Source: Chloroflexota bacterium (GTDB taxonomy: Bacteria > Chloroflexota > Dehalococcoidia > Dehalococcoidales > JACQON01). From it: a stretch of 64,000 bases of DNA. Made by a program: the position numbers and the translations under genes. How positions within the stretch are numbered: position 1 is the stretch's first letter; each line of letters begins with the position of its first letter. The notes under the pieces were generated by a model that did no database searches, was not told the DNA's origin, and saw only the letters and a list, made by a program, of their open reading frames with translations. Positions 53,384-62,981 of this stretch are shown piece after piece. The DNA lies in contig JACQON010000002.1 of assembly GCA_016202545.1 (NCBI GenBank), positions 1-64,000 on the forward strand. The letters run 5' to 3'.

Positions 53384-54796
53384 CTATAAGTTTATGCCAT
53401 ATTTCTGCCACCGGGCTTCCACCTTCGCCTTAATATCGGGGTCGTCACATAGCTCTGGAGCTTCTGTCCCTTCGGCCTGATATTCCTCACTGGGCATTGT
53501 GGCATCTACCCCCCAGTGTGCTGACCACCCACGCCTGGAATAGGGCTGGGATACATCCAATACTCCACCAGGGCTTCGCCGAGCTATTAATATATCCCGG
53601 TCCGGTTGAACATAGTTGCTCACCGCCCATTCAACATGTACTGGATTACGGATATCTACGTTTTCGTCCACGACGACAACATATTTAAAGCGATGAAGGT
53701 TAGGGTCGCCCCAGACAGCGTGAATTATCTCATTCACGTGTCCTGGCCAGAGCTTTCTCAAGGAAATGACTAACTTAAATGCACAACCGTGGCGAGGAGC
53801 GTGGACATCTACTACTCCGGGAAGTTTCTTGAGTTTGGAGTAGGCAAGATATTCCTTTCCCTTCACGGTAATAAACCCGGTCTCCGAAGGATACCCTTCT
53901 CTTTCCCCTAGAAATATCGGGTTGTCTCGGTGGGTAATAGTTTTCAAATGAAACACGTGGAGCATCTGAGCATCACCCTGATGCCCTGTATATTCTCCAA
54001 AAGGACCGTCAAGCTTCAGTTCATCAGGATACACTTCTCCTTCCAGTATTATCTCTGCCGTAGCTGGCACTGCCAAATCACAGGTCTCGCACTTAACTAG
54101 CTCTAACGGTTCCTTCCTCAATGCGCCGACATAATCGTCTTCACTTGGTGGATGTTGGAATTTCGCACCGGCTGCAAGCAAATAGACAGGGTCTGTGCCA
54201 ATGGCAACGGCTATAGGCATCGGTTTACCAGGATGTAGTCGCGCCCATTTCCTGAGATGTTGTCCCCCGTGTTGGTAAGATGGCATTAGCATCCCGGTTT
54301 CATTCTTTGTCCGATACATCATTCGATAAATGCCTGTATTCTGTACCCCTGTCTGCGGGTCCTTGGTTACCTGTAATCCCAGAGTGCCGATGTAAGGCGC
54401 TCCATCTTTTTTATGCCATTTCACCGGAGGGAAAATAGTATTAAGGTCGGCTTTCTCCCCTGTCAAAATATTCTCTTTACAGGGACCAGTCTTGACTAGC
54501 TTTGGTGGGATAGGGTGCTCTATTCTCTTTATCCATTCTTCTGTAATCTCCTTATCATCAACTGTGTCCATCCCTAGAGCTAAGGCTAAACGCTGTAATG
54601 TCCCAATCAGATTACATAGAAGCGGCACCTTGTGACCTCTGATATTTTCAAAAAGTACCGCCGGGCCATCTACGTTGATTAGCTTATTGGCAACGCCGTT
54701 TACCTCCCATGCCGGGTCTACCTCGGTTTTCACTCTGGCTAGAAGGCCTTTCTTCTCGAGCAACGCAACGAATCCTCTTAAATCTTTGTATGCCAT
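53384..54796 (-). CDS. UbiD-family decarboxylase, copy 2 (Glu-to-Asp in catalytic triad)
   Basis: A 470-residue UbiD-family enzyme. QNTGIYRMMYRTKNETGML has the conserved Asn and Arg. The second catalytic segment reads KLDGPFGEYTGHQG, so the first glutamate of the EGPFGE motif is Asp here. I start at the ATG at 54796 because TTG 54814 lies inside the ribosome site GGAGG. The gene follows dctM at once and may be co-expressed with it. The changed acid could alter substrate preference or rate; it is not obviously inactivating. Confidence 0.9.
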   Translation of the reverse strand: MAYKDLRGFVALLEKKGLLARVKTEVDPAWEVNGVANKLINVDGPAVLFENIRGHKVPLLCNLIGTLQRLALALGMDTVDDKEITEEWIKRIEHPIPPKLVKTGPCKENILTGEKADLNTIFPPVKWHKKDGAPYIGTLGLQVTKDPQTGVQNTGIYRMMYRTKNETGMLMPSYQHGGQHLRKWARLHPGKPMPIAVAIGTDPVYLLAAGAKFQHPPSEDDYVGALRKEPLELVKCETCDLAVPATAEIILEGEVYPDELKLDGPFGEYTGHQGDAQMLHVFHLKTITHRDNPIFLGEREGYPSETGFITVKGKEYLAYSKLKKLPGVVDVHAPRHGCAFKLVISLRKLWPGHVNEIIHAVWGDPNLHRFKYVVVVDENVDIRNPVHVEWAVSNYVQPDRDILIARRSPGGVLDVSQPYSRRGWSAHWGVDATMPSEEYQAEGTEAPELCDDPDIKAKVEARWQKYGINL

Positions 54797-54817
54797 AATC
54801 GGTTCTTCCTCCAATCT

Positions 54818-56119
54818 TCATCTGTACAAAACACCAGGAAACCACATAGCGATTTCAGGGAAAGCTGTTAATAGCACCAGCATCAAAAGCACGGGAACAA
54901 TGAACGGTAAAGCACCCAAGGCAATAGTCTCTATCGAGTGTTCGGGAACAACCCCACGAAGAATGAACAAACTCAGGCCAAATGGGGGTGTAACCAATCC
55001 AAACTCAGCGACCACTACGTAAAAGACACCAAACCAAATCATGTCGACGCCGAGACTGTTGAGGACAGGTACGACAAAGGGAAAGGTTAGAAACATCATC
55101 GACCAAGAGTCAAATAGACATCCCAGGATAAGGTAGAGTATGCCGACAGCGGCTATGGTGCCGACCACGCCAATATTCAGAGCGACCAATGAAGTGGCAA
55201 CCCGAGTGGTAATTCCCGTCATGTTAAGGGCATGGGTAAGCGTTATTGCCGTAGCATAGATAAACATGCTCATAGTGGTTACTTTCAAAGCATCGAGAAG
55301 ACCTGCCCTAATCATCGCCAGGGTAAGTCGCCTATAAGCCAGGGTAAGAACAATGCTGAGGAAAGCACCCATAGCTGCGGCTTCGGTAGGCGTCATTATA
55401 CCGCCAAAGATGGCGCCTAACACCCCGAGTATCAGGATAACGAAGGACACTACTTCTCTTAGCGACCGTAGTCTCTCCATCCAGGTAAACCTGGGAGATG
55501 CCGGAGCCAAGCTCGGATTGAGCTTGACCATGACAATGACGGTTAGAATAAAGAAAACGGTTAGCAGTACCCCGGGGACAAGCCCGGCGGCAAAAAGGTT
55601 CGTTATTGGTATGCCCACCCAGGTAGCATAGATAATCATGAGAACACTGGGGGGAATAAGCGGCGCCAGACCACTCCCGATAGCGATTGAGCCGAGAGAA
55701 AGTCTGGGGCTGTAGCCCCTCTTGTCCATCGGAGAAAAGGCAATCTTACCAAAGGTGGCACAGGACGCCATAGAGGAACCAGACATGGCAGCAAAGACGC
55801 CGCAGGCGGCCAGTGTCGAGACTGCCAGGCCGCCGGGCAAACGGCCGAGCCATCTTTCCAGCGTGGCAAAAAGCTTTTCACAAATGCCACTTTCACTAAG
55901 TATTGAACCCATGAATACAAAAAGTGGAATCGCCGTCAACGAAAAGGAGTAGGTCGCATCCCATGAACTCCAGCCGAACTGGTCAATGGACTGATTGGCT
56001 AAAAGCCACAGCGCTGCAGTAGCCGCTATCCCGATTGCCCAGGCAACTTGAAGCCCCATGAATAGCAGAACTACCATGCCGCCGATAATGGCGAGGCTCA
56101 TTACCATTTCCTGACTCAT
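54818..56119 (-). CDS. dctM: TRAP transporter large permease (DctM)
   Basis: A 433-residue membrane protein with about 12 hydrophobic segments. DctM signatures include AACGVFAAMSGSSMASCATFGKIAFSPMDKRGYSPRLSLGSIAIGSGLAPLIPPSVLMIIYATWVGI and GVFYVVVAEFGLVTPPFGLSLFILRGV. The start overlaps the DctQ stop (ATGA). It belongs with the dctP and dctQ genes upstream. Confidence 0.94.
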   Translation of the reverse strand: MSQEMVMSLAIIGGMVVLLFMGLQVAWAIGIAATAALWLLANQSIDQFGWSSWDATYSFSLTAIPLFVFMGSILSESGICEKLFATLERWLGRLPGGLAVSTLAACGVFAAMSGSSMASCATFGKIAFSPMDKRGYSPRLSLGSIAIGSGLAPLIPPSVLMIIYATWVGIPITNLFAAGLVPGVLLTVFFILTVIVMVKLNPSLAPASPRFTWMERLRSLREVVSFVILILGVLGAIFGGIMTPTEAAAMGAFLSIVLTLAYRRLTLAMIRAGLLDALKVTTMSMFIYATAITLTHALNMTGITTRVATSLVALNIGVVGTIAAVGILYLILGCLFDSWSMMFLTFPFVVPVLNSLGVDMIWFGVFYVVVAEFGLVTPPFGLSLFILRGVVPEHSIETIALGALPFIVPVLLMLVLLTAFPEIAMWFPGVLYR

Positions 56120-56637
56120 CAGCCTTTTTCCTCCCCGGAAGCCCTGACCGCCTTTATAGTTCGGACAAGGTCAATAATCATCATGATGAAGAGCAGGATG
56201 ACGCCAATGAGCATGGTCAGCTGGGGCCACTCCAGAGGTACACGCAACCAGTGTCCGCTCCTTTCTCCATACTTATGCGAATTTGCCCACAGGCTATAAT
56301 AGGACTTAATTAGCACCGGGACGAAGGCAGTTGCGATAATCAGGGTTACCAGCTTCAGCCGCTTTTGAACCTTAGCCGGTAGTCTGCTAACCACGATGTC
56401 AACCGTAATATGCCCTTTCGCTCTCCAGGTGTAAGCTGTGCCTATGAATATTAAGGCTACCAGCATGTAGGCACTGATTTCATCGGCAAGGCCAAACGGG
56501 TGCCTGAAGAAATACCTGGCGACCACCTCAACCAGGACCAGTATCATCATGACAAAAGTCAGCCAGGAAACAAGGTCAACGGCGACTATATTGAATATAG
56601 TCTCAATAATCTTGCTTTTCGGGACAATCCGCTTCAT
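56119..56637 (-). CDS. dctQ: TRAP transporter small permease (DctQ)
   Basis: A 172-residue four-helix protein (VDLVSWLTFVMMILVLVEVVARYF; DEISAYMLVALIFIGTAYTWR; LVTLIIATAFVPVLI; LTMLIGVILLFIMMIIDLVRTI). The GLADEISAYMLVALIFIGTAYTWR segment is typical of DctQ. Coupled to dctM by a 1-base overlap. Confidence 0.9.
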   Translation of the reverse strand: MKRIVPKSKIIETIFNIVAVDLVSWLTFVMMILVLVEVVARYFFRHPFGLADEISAYMLVALIFIGTAYTWRAKGHITVDIVVSRLPAKVQKRLKLVTLIIATAFVPVLIKSYYSLWANSHKYGERSGHWLRVPLEWPQLTMLIGVILLFIMMIIDLVRTIKAVRASGEEKG

Positions 56638-56760
56638 CTAGTCTTCTATCCATGGCACCGGCTCTCTGCAGTATGGGACTGAGCCACGTACCATCTATCA
56701 ACCTTCGTTTTCTGCCCAGCTTGTCCTACTTGTTCAGCCGTCATCAAGGATAAAACCGCA

Positions 56761-56795
56761 GGAAGCAACGGGGGTTGGTTATCCCCGTTGCTTCC
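56761..56795 (-). terminator. Hairpin after dctP
   Basis: GGAAGCAACGGGG and CCCCGTTGCTTCC form a perfect 13-bp stem with a 9-base loop, about 17 bp after the dctP stop on the minus strand. The downstream GGTTTTATCC is a modest T-run. It may terminate most transcripts after dctP while allowing some to reach dctQ and dctM, which would raise binding-protein levels. Confidence 0.65.
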
Positions 56796-56811
56796 TTAGC
56801 CCTATTAGCGG

Positions 56812-57969
56812 TTATTTAGGATTGGGATTGAAAGCTCTAATGTCAGCTAGAGCACTCTTGACTAAAGGCAGAACCTCCGGGCCATGAGGACCGGCAATCT
56901 TAAGCCACTCATCCTCGACGCTCTTCGTCATCTCCACCGCCTTGTCCCAGTCAGCAAAGGGTACGTATTCCAAACCAGCTTGCTTCAGAAAATCAAAGCT
57001 CGCGAGATACGAGTCATGTGAAGAAAGGTTAACCATATAATCCATTGCCGTAGCTACCTGGCGAAGCGCCTGCTGCAGGTCAGGTGGTAGCGAATCATAC
57101 TTCTTGGCATTCATACCAGTAACCAGCGGCCAGAGGGAGCCAAACGGCAAGGTTGTGAAATATTTGGTAACCTTGTGCAGGCCTAACGGGCTGATTGCAT
57201 AATCCGGGAGAGTAACCGCCGCATCAAGCAGACCTGACTGCAGCGATGGTACCACTTCGCTTCCCGGCATGGTTACACTGGCTAATCCCATAGCTTTGGC
57301 CGACATAGCGTGGATAAGACCCGCTACCCTTACCTTTAAACCCTTCAGGTCATCCAGTTTAGCAATCTTTTTGTTGCTGAACAGGATGAGCTGTCCGCCG
57401 CCATCATTAGCACCCAGATAGGTAATCCCCGCCGTTTCCCGGTAGATTTTGTCCAGCAGCCCCTTCAATTTCGGGTTTTCAAACAGGACAAGCTGTTCCA
57501 CCCGGTTCTGTTCCTCTTCAGAGGTAAGAAGCCCGGGTATGTCTGACCAGTTCCAGATTGGATAGGTTCCAGCATACCAGGGAATGGGAATATCTCCCAC
57601 GTCTGCCTTGCCTTCCCTAAGGGCAGTAACCAGCTCCATGGAGGGAAACATCTTGGAGACAATCTTAAGCTGTAGTCGCCCGCCGCTAAACTCATCAAGC
57701 AGCCTTTGCATTTGTCCACCGGGTCTATACATCCGTCCATACCCGCGGATTGGTCCCCAGAAATCATTCCAGGCAAAGGTTAAGGTAAAGACTTCTTTAG
57801 ACGGCGTTGGCGTGGGTGTCGGCGTCGGTGTTGCAGTTGGCGTCGGTTTCGGCGCCGGAGTTGGAGTTGGTGTCGGTGTTGGAGTAGGTGTAGGCGTGGG
57901 AGCACACGCGCTAGCAAGCAGAGTCAAGCCCAATACTAATACCGTAAACATAGCTACCAGTTTTCTCAT
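56812..57969 (-). CDS. dctP: TRAP transporter solute-binding lipoprotein (DctP)
   Basis: A 385-residue lipoprotein: signal peptide with lipobox LLASAC, a pure Thr-Pro repeat linker (TPTPTPTPTPTPTPAPKPTP) of about 35 residues, and the DctP domain (LQLKIVSKMFPSMELVTALREGKADVGDIPIPWYAG; GGQLILFSNKKIAKLDDLKGLKVRV). The latter is the family's arginine-containing carboxylate-binding region (R in LKVRVAG). It heads the dctPQM set. Confidence 0.93.
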   Translation of the reverse strand: MRKLVAMFTVLVLGLTLLASACAPTPTPTPTPTPTPTPAPKPTPTATPTPTPTPTPSKEVFTLTFAWNDFWGPIRGYGRMYRPGGQMQRLLDEFSGGRLQLKIVSKMFPSMELVTALREGKADVGDIPIPWYAGTYPIWNWSDIPGLLTSEEEQNRVEQLVLFENPKLKGLLDKIYRETAGITYLGANDGGGQLILFSNKKIAKLDDLKGLKVRVAGLIHAMSAKAMGLASVTMPGSEVVPSLQSGLLDAAVTLPDYAISPLGLHKVTKYFTTLPFGSLWPLVTGMNAKKYDSLPPDLQQALRQVATAMDYMVNLSSHDSYLASFDFLKQAGLEYVPFADWDKAVEMTKSVEDEWLKIAGPHGPEVLPLVKSALADIRAFNPNPK

Positions 57970-58069
57970 TTGAATTACCCCCTTCCTCTTTTTGTTCCGC
58001 TGGATGCTTCATCGGCTTACATATCCCGCCTCCTTTTAGGCAAATTATCAGCTTAACCTGGCTGTACAA

Positions 58070-59647
58070 TTACAGCTTCACCCTCTGTTTGGCCAGTTTT
58101 TCGCCAGTCTGGTAATGCTCGCCTCTGAGGGCAAGCTCAGCTTCCTCTTGGTTCTCCTCTGTCCAGTAACCAAGGGAATACCCATGCCACGGCACCTTGG
58201 CGCTTAGCCTGGGTAACCCTTCCTCCTCCCAGATTTGCCTCGCCCTCTCCATGAACTCCCTCCTGGGCAGAGATACCGGGGGGTAGGCCCAATTCATGGT
58301 GGCATCTATCAGCATGGCTGAGCCGCCTGTAGGGGGAGGATATTCATCCTCTTCTGGTGGTGCAGCTATCGAAGGGTCCAACGCAGCTATCATTCCTTGA
58401 ACTATACGGACATCTCGATGGGGCTGCACTCTATAGCTCAAAGCCCAGTTGACCGAGTCGGCATCACGCGGGTCAATATCTTCGTCCACTGCTATCACAA
58501 CTTTGCGCCATGGAATCAGGACCACAGCGCCATTTAGAACTTGCCAAACCTGAGCCGGGTAGGACTTCTTCATCTTGATGACGCAGTATGGTGCTGCACC
58601 ACAGCTTTCATGAAGCGCCACCTCTAAAACCGGCAGGCCACAGTCATAGCGCAGAAATTTATATAAACGCGCTTCATCTCCCGTCCCTCGTATCTTGCTG
58701 CTTTCGCTAGGCGGGAATTGGCTGATAAAAGCATGGTAGATTGGGTTACGACGATGGGTGATGCAGGTAACATTAAAGTAGGGTTGTATCCTCTCTAGCC
58801 CCATATAGCCCGGAAACTCACCGAAGGGAGCTTCCCTTTCCATAGAATCAGTAGGCAATTCGCCTTCAATCACTATCTCGGCTGTCGCTGGCACTTCTAT
58901 ATCCACGGTTTTGCATTTGACCAGTTCTATCGGTTCGCCGGCAATACCCCCAGCTACGGCATACTCATCAACACCATAGGGGACTTTGGTCACGCCAACA
59001 TAGGCTATGGCTGGGCTGGTTCCCAGGACAATAGCCGCTTCCAGCGGTTTCCCTAGCTCCCGACACTTCTCCCATTGCAACCTGGCGTGCTGATAACCCT
59101 CAGCTTCTATTCCGGTCCTGGTCTGACTTTTGAGCATGGCTCTGTAAACGCCAATGTTCCTTGTTCCCGTCTCCGGGTCTTTGGTCACCCAGCAGGGTGA
59201 ACTTAGGTAAGGGGCATTGTCAAACCCCGGAGTAGATATAGGGACGGGGAACTCGTCAAGGCCACCGTGTTCCAATAGATTATCGCCCACATGTATTTCT
59301 TCATGGACAGGGCCATCCTTGACTATCCTGGGCTCAACGGGATGAAGCTGAGCCTGGCTCCACTTCTCCATAATCTCGTCAGGCTGGCACATCATTCCTA
59401 TGGCATAAACTTGCTTTGATGCAGCACAGGAAGCTACCAGTACAGGGATGTCATAGCGTTTGCCCTTAGCGTCTACCACATTTTCAAACAAAAAGGCCTT
59501 CCTTTCTTCTTCAGGAAGGCCACGGAACTGCCACCTTACCAAAGGCATTAACTCGGTATCCTTATTTATTTCCCTTTTCATTATCACTAGCTTGTTATTT
59601 GCCTCCAGGGCTTTGACATGCTCTCTCAAGTCTTTGTAGTACGCCAT
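58070..59647 (-). CDS. UbiD-family decarboxylase, copy 3
   Basis: A 525-residue UbiD-family enzyme, about 50 residues longer than the other two at both ends. TRNIGVYRAMLKSQTRTG has the conserved Asn/Arg, and REAPFGEFPGYMGLER holds both catalytic glutamates. I start at the ATG at 59647 (MAYYKDLREHVKAL) behind AAGGGGGTTGATATA. It lies 27 bp downstream of the ferredoxin gene, so it forms a set with a flavoprotein and ferredoxin. Confidence 0.91.
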   Translation of the reverse strand: MAYYKDLREHVKALEANNKLVIMKREINKDTELMPLVRWQFRGLPEEERKAFLFENVVDAKGKRYDIPVLVASCAASKQVYAIGMMCQPDEIMEKWSQAQLHPVEPRIVKDGPVHEEIHVGDNLLEHGGLDEFPVPISTPGFDNAPYLSSPCWVTKDPETGTRNIGVYRAMLKSQTRTGIEAEGYQHARLQWEKCRELGKPLEAAIVLGTSPAIAYVGVTKVPYGVDEYAVAGGIAGEPIELVKCKTVDIEVPATAEIVIEGELPTDSMEREAPFGEFPGYMGLERIQPYFNVTCITHRRNPIYHAFISQFPPSESSKIRGTGDEARLYKFLRYDCGLPVLEVALHESCGAAPYCVIKMKKSYPAQVWQVLNGAVVLIPWRKVVIAVDEDIDPRDADSVNWALSYRVQPHRDVRIVQGMIAALDPSIAAPPEEDEYPPPTGGSAMLIDATMNWAYPPVSLPRREFMERARQIWEEEGLPRLSAKVPWHGYSLGYWTEENQEEAELALRGEHYQTGEKLAKQRVKL

Positions 59648-59674
59648 TATATCAACCCCCTTTAAAACAAGCAA

Positions 59675-59869
59675 TTATTCCTGGCAGATGGTAATCGCCT
59701 CCCTGGGACAATCTTTTGCGCATACATAGCATCCCTGACAATCCTCAATGTACCATATGCAGGCCTTCCCCCTCTCTCTGTCCATCCTGATGACGTCTTC
59801 CATGCAGGAATCTTCGCAGATGCCACAGCCGGTGCAAGCGGACTCGTCTATTATCTTGATACTGTTCAT
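59675..59869 (-). CDS. 2[4Fe-4S] ferredoxin, short
   Basis: A 64-residue ferredoxin. ACTGCGICEDSCMEDVI is a Cx2Cx2Cx3C motif in which the usual proline after the last cysteine is Met. The second, CQGCYVCAKDCPREAI, is canonical. It follows the flavoprotein gene by 4 bp and precedes the UbiD gene. Confidence 0.9.
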   Translation of the reverse strand: MNSIKIIDESACTGCGICEDSCMEDVIRMDRERGKACIWYIEDCQGCYVCAKDCPREAITICQE

Positions 59870-59873
59870 TGAT

Positions 59874-61637
59874 TTAGCTCAATTTTACTGCCTTGCCGAG
59901 TATATCCTCTTCGGTAGATGTGTCAGAGAAAAGATGTAACTGGTCGAATCTCTCCCTCGGTGGAGGATAAGGATATTCTTCTATTGGCAATGGCTCATAC
60001 CGTATCTTTATCTCCCCATCCTCCTTCTTGACGTTTATCCATTTCAACCAGTTTATATTGTCAGTCTCGGGGAAATCTTCCCTCAATGAAGCCCTCCTGG
60101 TCTCTTTTCTGAGGATGCTGGCCAGGCATATAACTTCTGAGACCTCTAGAAAACTACACAATGTATGGACTTTAGCCAGCTCGTGCGGGTTCTCCGCCGC
60201 CAGCCGGGGAATATCTTCTGCCTTTATCTTCTTGATTTCCTCTATCGCCTTCTTTAACCTTTCTTCATGCATTATTAAGCCTATGCCATCCCTGGCTATC
60301 CTTTCAGCCTTTGCCCATATGTCGCCAAAAGAAACTCCGTCTTTAGTCAACGGGGCCACCATGAACCCCTTCATCTGTTTAGCCTGCTCTTCAGCTATCT
60401 TTGGCATCTCCACTGTTGAGGCATACTTAGCTGCATTCTCACCAGCCCAGGACCCCATTACTGAACCCGCTGGCAAAGCGACAATACACGCTCCTGCATT
60501 ATCCGAGTTGTCACCCGCAGCATATAGTCCTGGAATAGATGTTTCGCCTTTATCATTTATTCTTGCCCCGCCAGCTTCACCTACTAGATGAGGATACGTC
60601 CACACAATATATTCAATTTTATCCCTGGTTATATCCTTCCCCGCCGCCTCAAGGTTGGCGATTACCAGGGGAATAGCAGTTCTAACCAATCTGAACTGTT
60701 CAGGGGTAAAGTGAGTCATATCCAGCCCTATCGGTCCTCGCCCCTCTCTAAGCTCATTCAATGTAGCAGCGTTCAGGAGCCACCTTTCTGTCTGTTCTTT
60801 TCTGACCGGGTCAAGCTTTTCCATGTACCTTTTTCCCAGCCGATTGGTCATTATAGCACCCTGGCCCATGACAATATTTATGGTTGAACCAATGGAAGCA
60901 TGAATCGGGTGAACGCCCCTTACCGCCGGTCGGTCTAGCCCGTTTAACTCTGCGCCGACTCTAATCGCCATAGCATGACCGTCCCCACCCTGATAGTAGG
61001 GCACGTGCTCGGCATAGGGTAGTTTCCAACCTCCTGCACACAAGATAGTGGCCTTGCTTCTAAACAGGTAAATGTCGCCATTTTGCGTGTTGAAGCCTAC
61101 CGCACCGACTACCCTGCCACTTGTCGGAAGCCTCCCATCAGAGGTCAGAAGTTCGGTTATCATTACCCTGTTGACCACTCTTACCCCGCGGCGGCGCACC
61201 TCATTCCCCAGGGCCAACATTAGCTGTCGTCCACTGCCAGACAGTACGGCAGTGCGTGTAGATATACTGCCATGGCCTCTCACCCGCACCAATGTCCCGT
61301 CCCTCTTCTCCCACTTCACTCCCCATTTATCCATCTCCTGTAGGGATTGGTAAGTTTGCAGGAGCGCCTTTCTCGATACTTTCTGGTCCATCAAATATAC
61401 GGTAGCTAGACAACCCTCCTTAAGCGCATCCTCAATATTGTCCTCCGCTGGGTCGAAATGATGGAATACGCCGGAAGCCAAGCAGCTTGCACCACTTCTG
61501 CCGACAACCGCCCTATCCACTACAGTTACCTCCGCTCCGGCTGCCTTAGCCTTTATGGCGGCAAATGCCCCGGCTATCCCACAACCAATCACTAAAACAT
61601 CTGTGTCAACAATTCTGCCAACGTCTTCAATCCCCAT
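59874..61637 (-). CDS. FAD-dependent oxidoreductase, fumarate reductase/AprA superfamily
   Basis: A 587-residue flavoprotein. The N-terminal fold is DTDVLVIGCGIAGAFAAIKAKAAG. GDGHAMAIRVGAELNGLDRPAV follows, and the C-terminal FAD region is TSIPGLYAAGDNSDNAGACIVALPAGSVMGSWAGENAAKYA. Its last domain (FPETDNINWLKWINVKKEDG) resembles the end of the flavoprotein at 40304 (YPYTDNINWLKWLLLKEEPG), so the two are paralogues. Each lies just upstream of a small ferredoxin. Confidence 0.88.
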   Translation of the reverse strand: MGIEDVGRIVDTDVLVIGCGIAGAFAAIKAKAAGAEVTVVDRAVVGRSGASCLASGVFHHFDPAEDNIEDALKEGCLATVYLMDQKVSRKALLQTYQSLQEMDKWGVKWEKRDGTLVRVRGHGSISTRTAVLSGSGRQLMLALGNEVRRRGVRVVNRVMITELLTSDGRLPTSGRVVGAVGFNTQNGDIYLFRSKATILCAGGWKLPYAEHVPYYQGGDGHAMAIRVGAELNGLDRPAVRGVHPIHASIGSTINIVMGQGAIMTNRLGKRYMEKLDPVRKEQTERWLLNAATLNELREGRGPIGLDMTHFTPEQFRLVRTAIPLVIANLEAAGKDITRDKIEYIVWTYPHLVGEAGGARINDKGETSIPGLYAAGDNSDNAGACIVALPAGSVMGSWAGENAAKYASTVEMPKIAEEQAKQMKGFMVAPLTKDGVSFGDIWAKAERIARDGIGLIMHEERLKKAIEEIKKIKAEDIPRLAAENPHELAKVHTLCSFLEVSEVICLASILRKETRRASLREDFPETDNINWLKWINVKKEDGEIKIRYEPLPIEEYPYPPPRERFDQLHLFSDTSTEEDILGKAVKLS

Positions 61638-61685
61638 CTTGCCTTCTCTCGCCTTTACCGAGTACCCACGAACGCTACAAATCTT

Positions 61686-62981
61686 CTAACTTACTGGACG
61701 GTTGAAGATTCCCTCCAGCCCGGCTTTTTTGACCTCGCTAACAATGTCCTCATTCTTTTCCCGGTAGACTCCTAAGGACTTCAGGGTATCAACGTTCGTC
61801 AGCGGAGACTTGGGTACTCCTCCCTGAGTTCTAGCTTCTATCTGTTGACCTACGTAACTATTGAAGGCGCCAAGCGCCAGCGCTTTGGGTAGTTCCAGAG
61901 ACTGCATTCCCCTGGCTTTCCTTACTGCGTTGTAGCCAGCCAGGTCGCCGGAACAGGCCACATCTATGACAGCTACAGTCCCGGCTTTGGTTCCAGCACA
62001 TAATACATTTTTGAATCCATCTACCTCCATGGTGTTCTTACGGGCGACAACATTCAGCCCGAAAACCAGGTGCCCCCTGGCGCCAACGGCGGGAGAGGCG
62101 ATAACTGAGTCCTCGAGCCCGGCAAAACGCCTCAAAGACCTCGCGTATCGCGGTGACCCGTTGGCGGTTACCTTAACCTGCCCGCCGACGTCCACGATAA
62201 GCAAATTTTCACTTATAAGGGGCTGTCCCATAAGCGGCATTTGGTACGACCACGCCCTCTTGGCTCTGTCCATATCTGGCTCGACACCTTCGGGGATGGA
62301 CATGAAGACATACCCCTTTTCCTTAAGTTGCCGCTGGTAGGCCTCCGACAGACTGGCTATGGGCACCAGAACCGAAGTGCCCAGCACGCCGGGTTTGCCA
62401 TGAGCGTTTAACTGCGAGAGGGTTTTTACCTTCTTATCAACCAGCCCTTTGGGATTACCGAAGTAGGGGCATCTCAGGATACAGCCCACACACCCGTAGC
62501 CGAATTCGGTGCAGCCTTTAATCCCTGTCGCCGTACCGGTAGCGTCAACAAAGGCATCTCCGCTAATCTCGGTTTTATCCTGAAGTATCACCGCCTTGAC
62601 GCTATCTCCGCTCATCTTAATATCGGAGACTGTCTTGCAAAGCATCACGCTAATGCCGTTTTCTTTGGCCACCCGCTGCATCCTGGCATCCAGTTTGGTC
62701 AGGTTGTATAACATGGCCCTATCCAGACCTGGCATGGTGACCTCTTTATGAGTGGCGATGGGATAAAGGACATCATCGTACAAGCTTGCTCCCCCCAGCG
62801 CTCTCTCTTCAGTAAGCGGCATGTAAGCGCCTGAGCCGACCATGCCAATCCCGGCAACCAGTGCAATCCCCCCAAGCATGTCCGTTCTTTCAATCAGTAC
62901 CACCTCATCGGCTCCCGTTCTCTTGGCTACCATAGCCGCGCTGAAGCCGGCTGCGCCTCCCCCAACCACGACGACTTTCAT
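61686..62981 (-). CDS. FAD-dependent oxidoreductase with four-cysteine cluster
   Basis: A 431-residue flavoprotein of a different type (FAD_oxidored/PF12831-like). The N-terminal fold is KVVVVGGGAAGFSAAMVAKRTGADEVVLIERTDMLGGIAL. Cys157, Cys164, Cys167 and Cys171 (CTEFGYGCVGCILRCPYFG) form a Cx6Cx2Cx3CP pattern that could hold an iron-sulfur cluster. GHLVFGLNVVARKNTMEVDGFKNVLCAGTKAG is the C-terminal FAD region. It heads the 59-63 kb block, ahead of the second flavoprotein. Its partner and substrate are unknown. Confidence 0.85.
   Translation of the reverse strand: MKVVVVGGGAAGFSAAMVAKRTGADEVVLIERTDMLGGIALVAGIGMVGSGAYMPLTEERALGGASLYDDVLYPIATHKEVTMPGLDRAMLYNLTKLDARMQRVAKENGISVMLCKTVSDIKMSGDSVKAVILQDKTEISGDAFVDATGTATGIKGCTEFGYGCVGCILRCPYFGNPKGLVDKKVKTLSQLNAHGKPGVLGTSVLVPIASLSEAYQRQLKEKGYVFMSIPEGVEPDMDRAKRAWSYQMPLMGQPLISENLLIVDVGGQVKVTANGSPRYARSLRRFAGLEDSVIASPAVGARGHLVFGLNVVARKNTMEVDGFKNVLCAGTKAGTVAVIDVACSGDLAGYNAVRKARGMQSLELPKALALGAFNSYVGQQIEARTQGGVPKSPLTNVDTLKSLGVYREKNEDIVSEVKKAGLEGIFNRPVS

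Noticed and set aside
56812-57969. Repeated TPTPTP in DctP as an assembly artefact
   Set aside because: The same kind of linker appears in all five binding lipoproteins, so it is a genuine feature.
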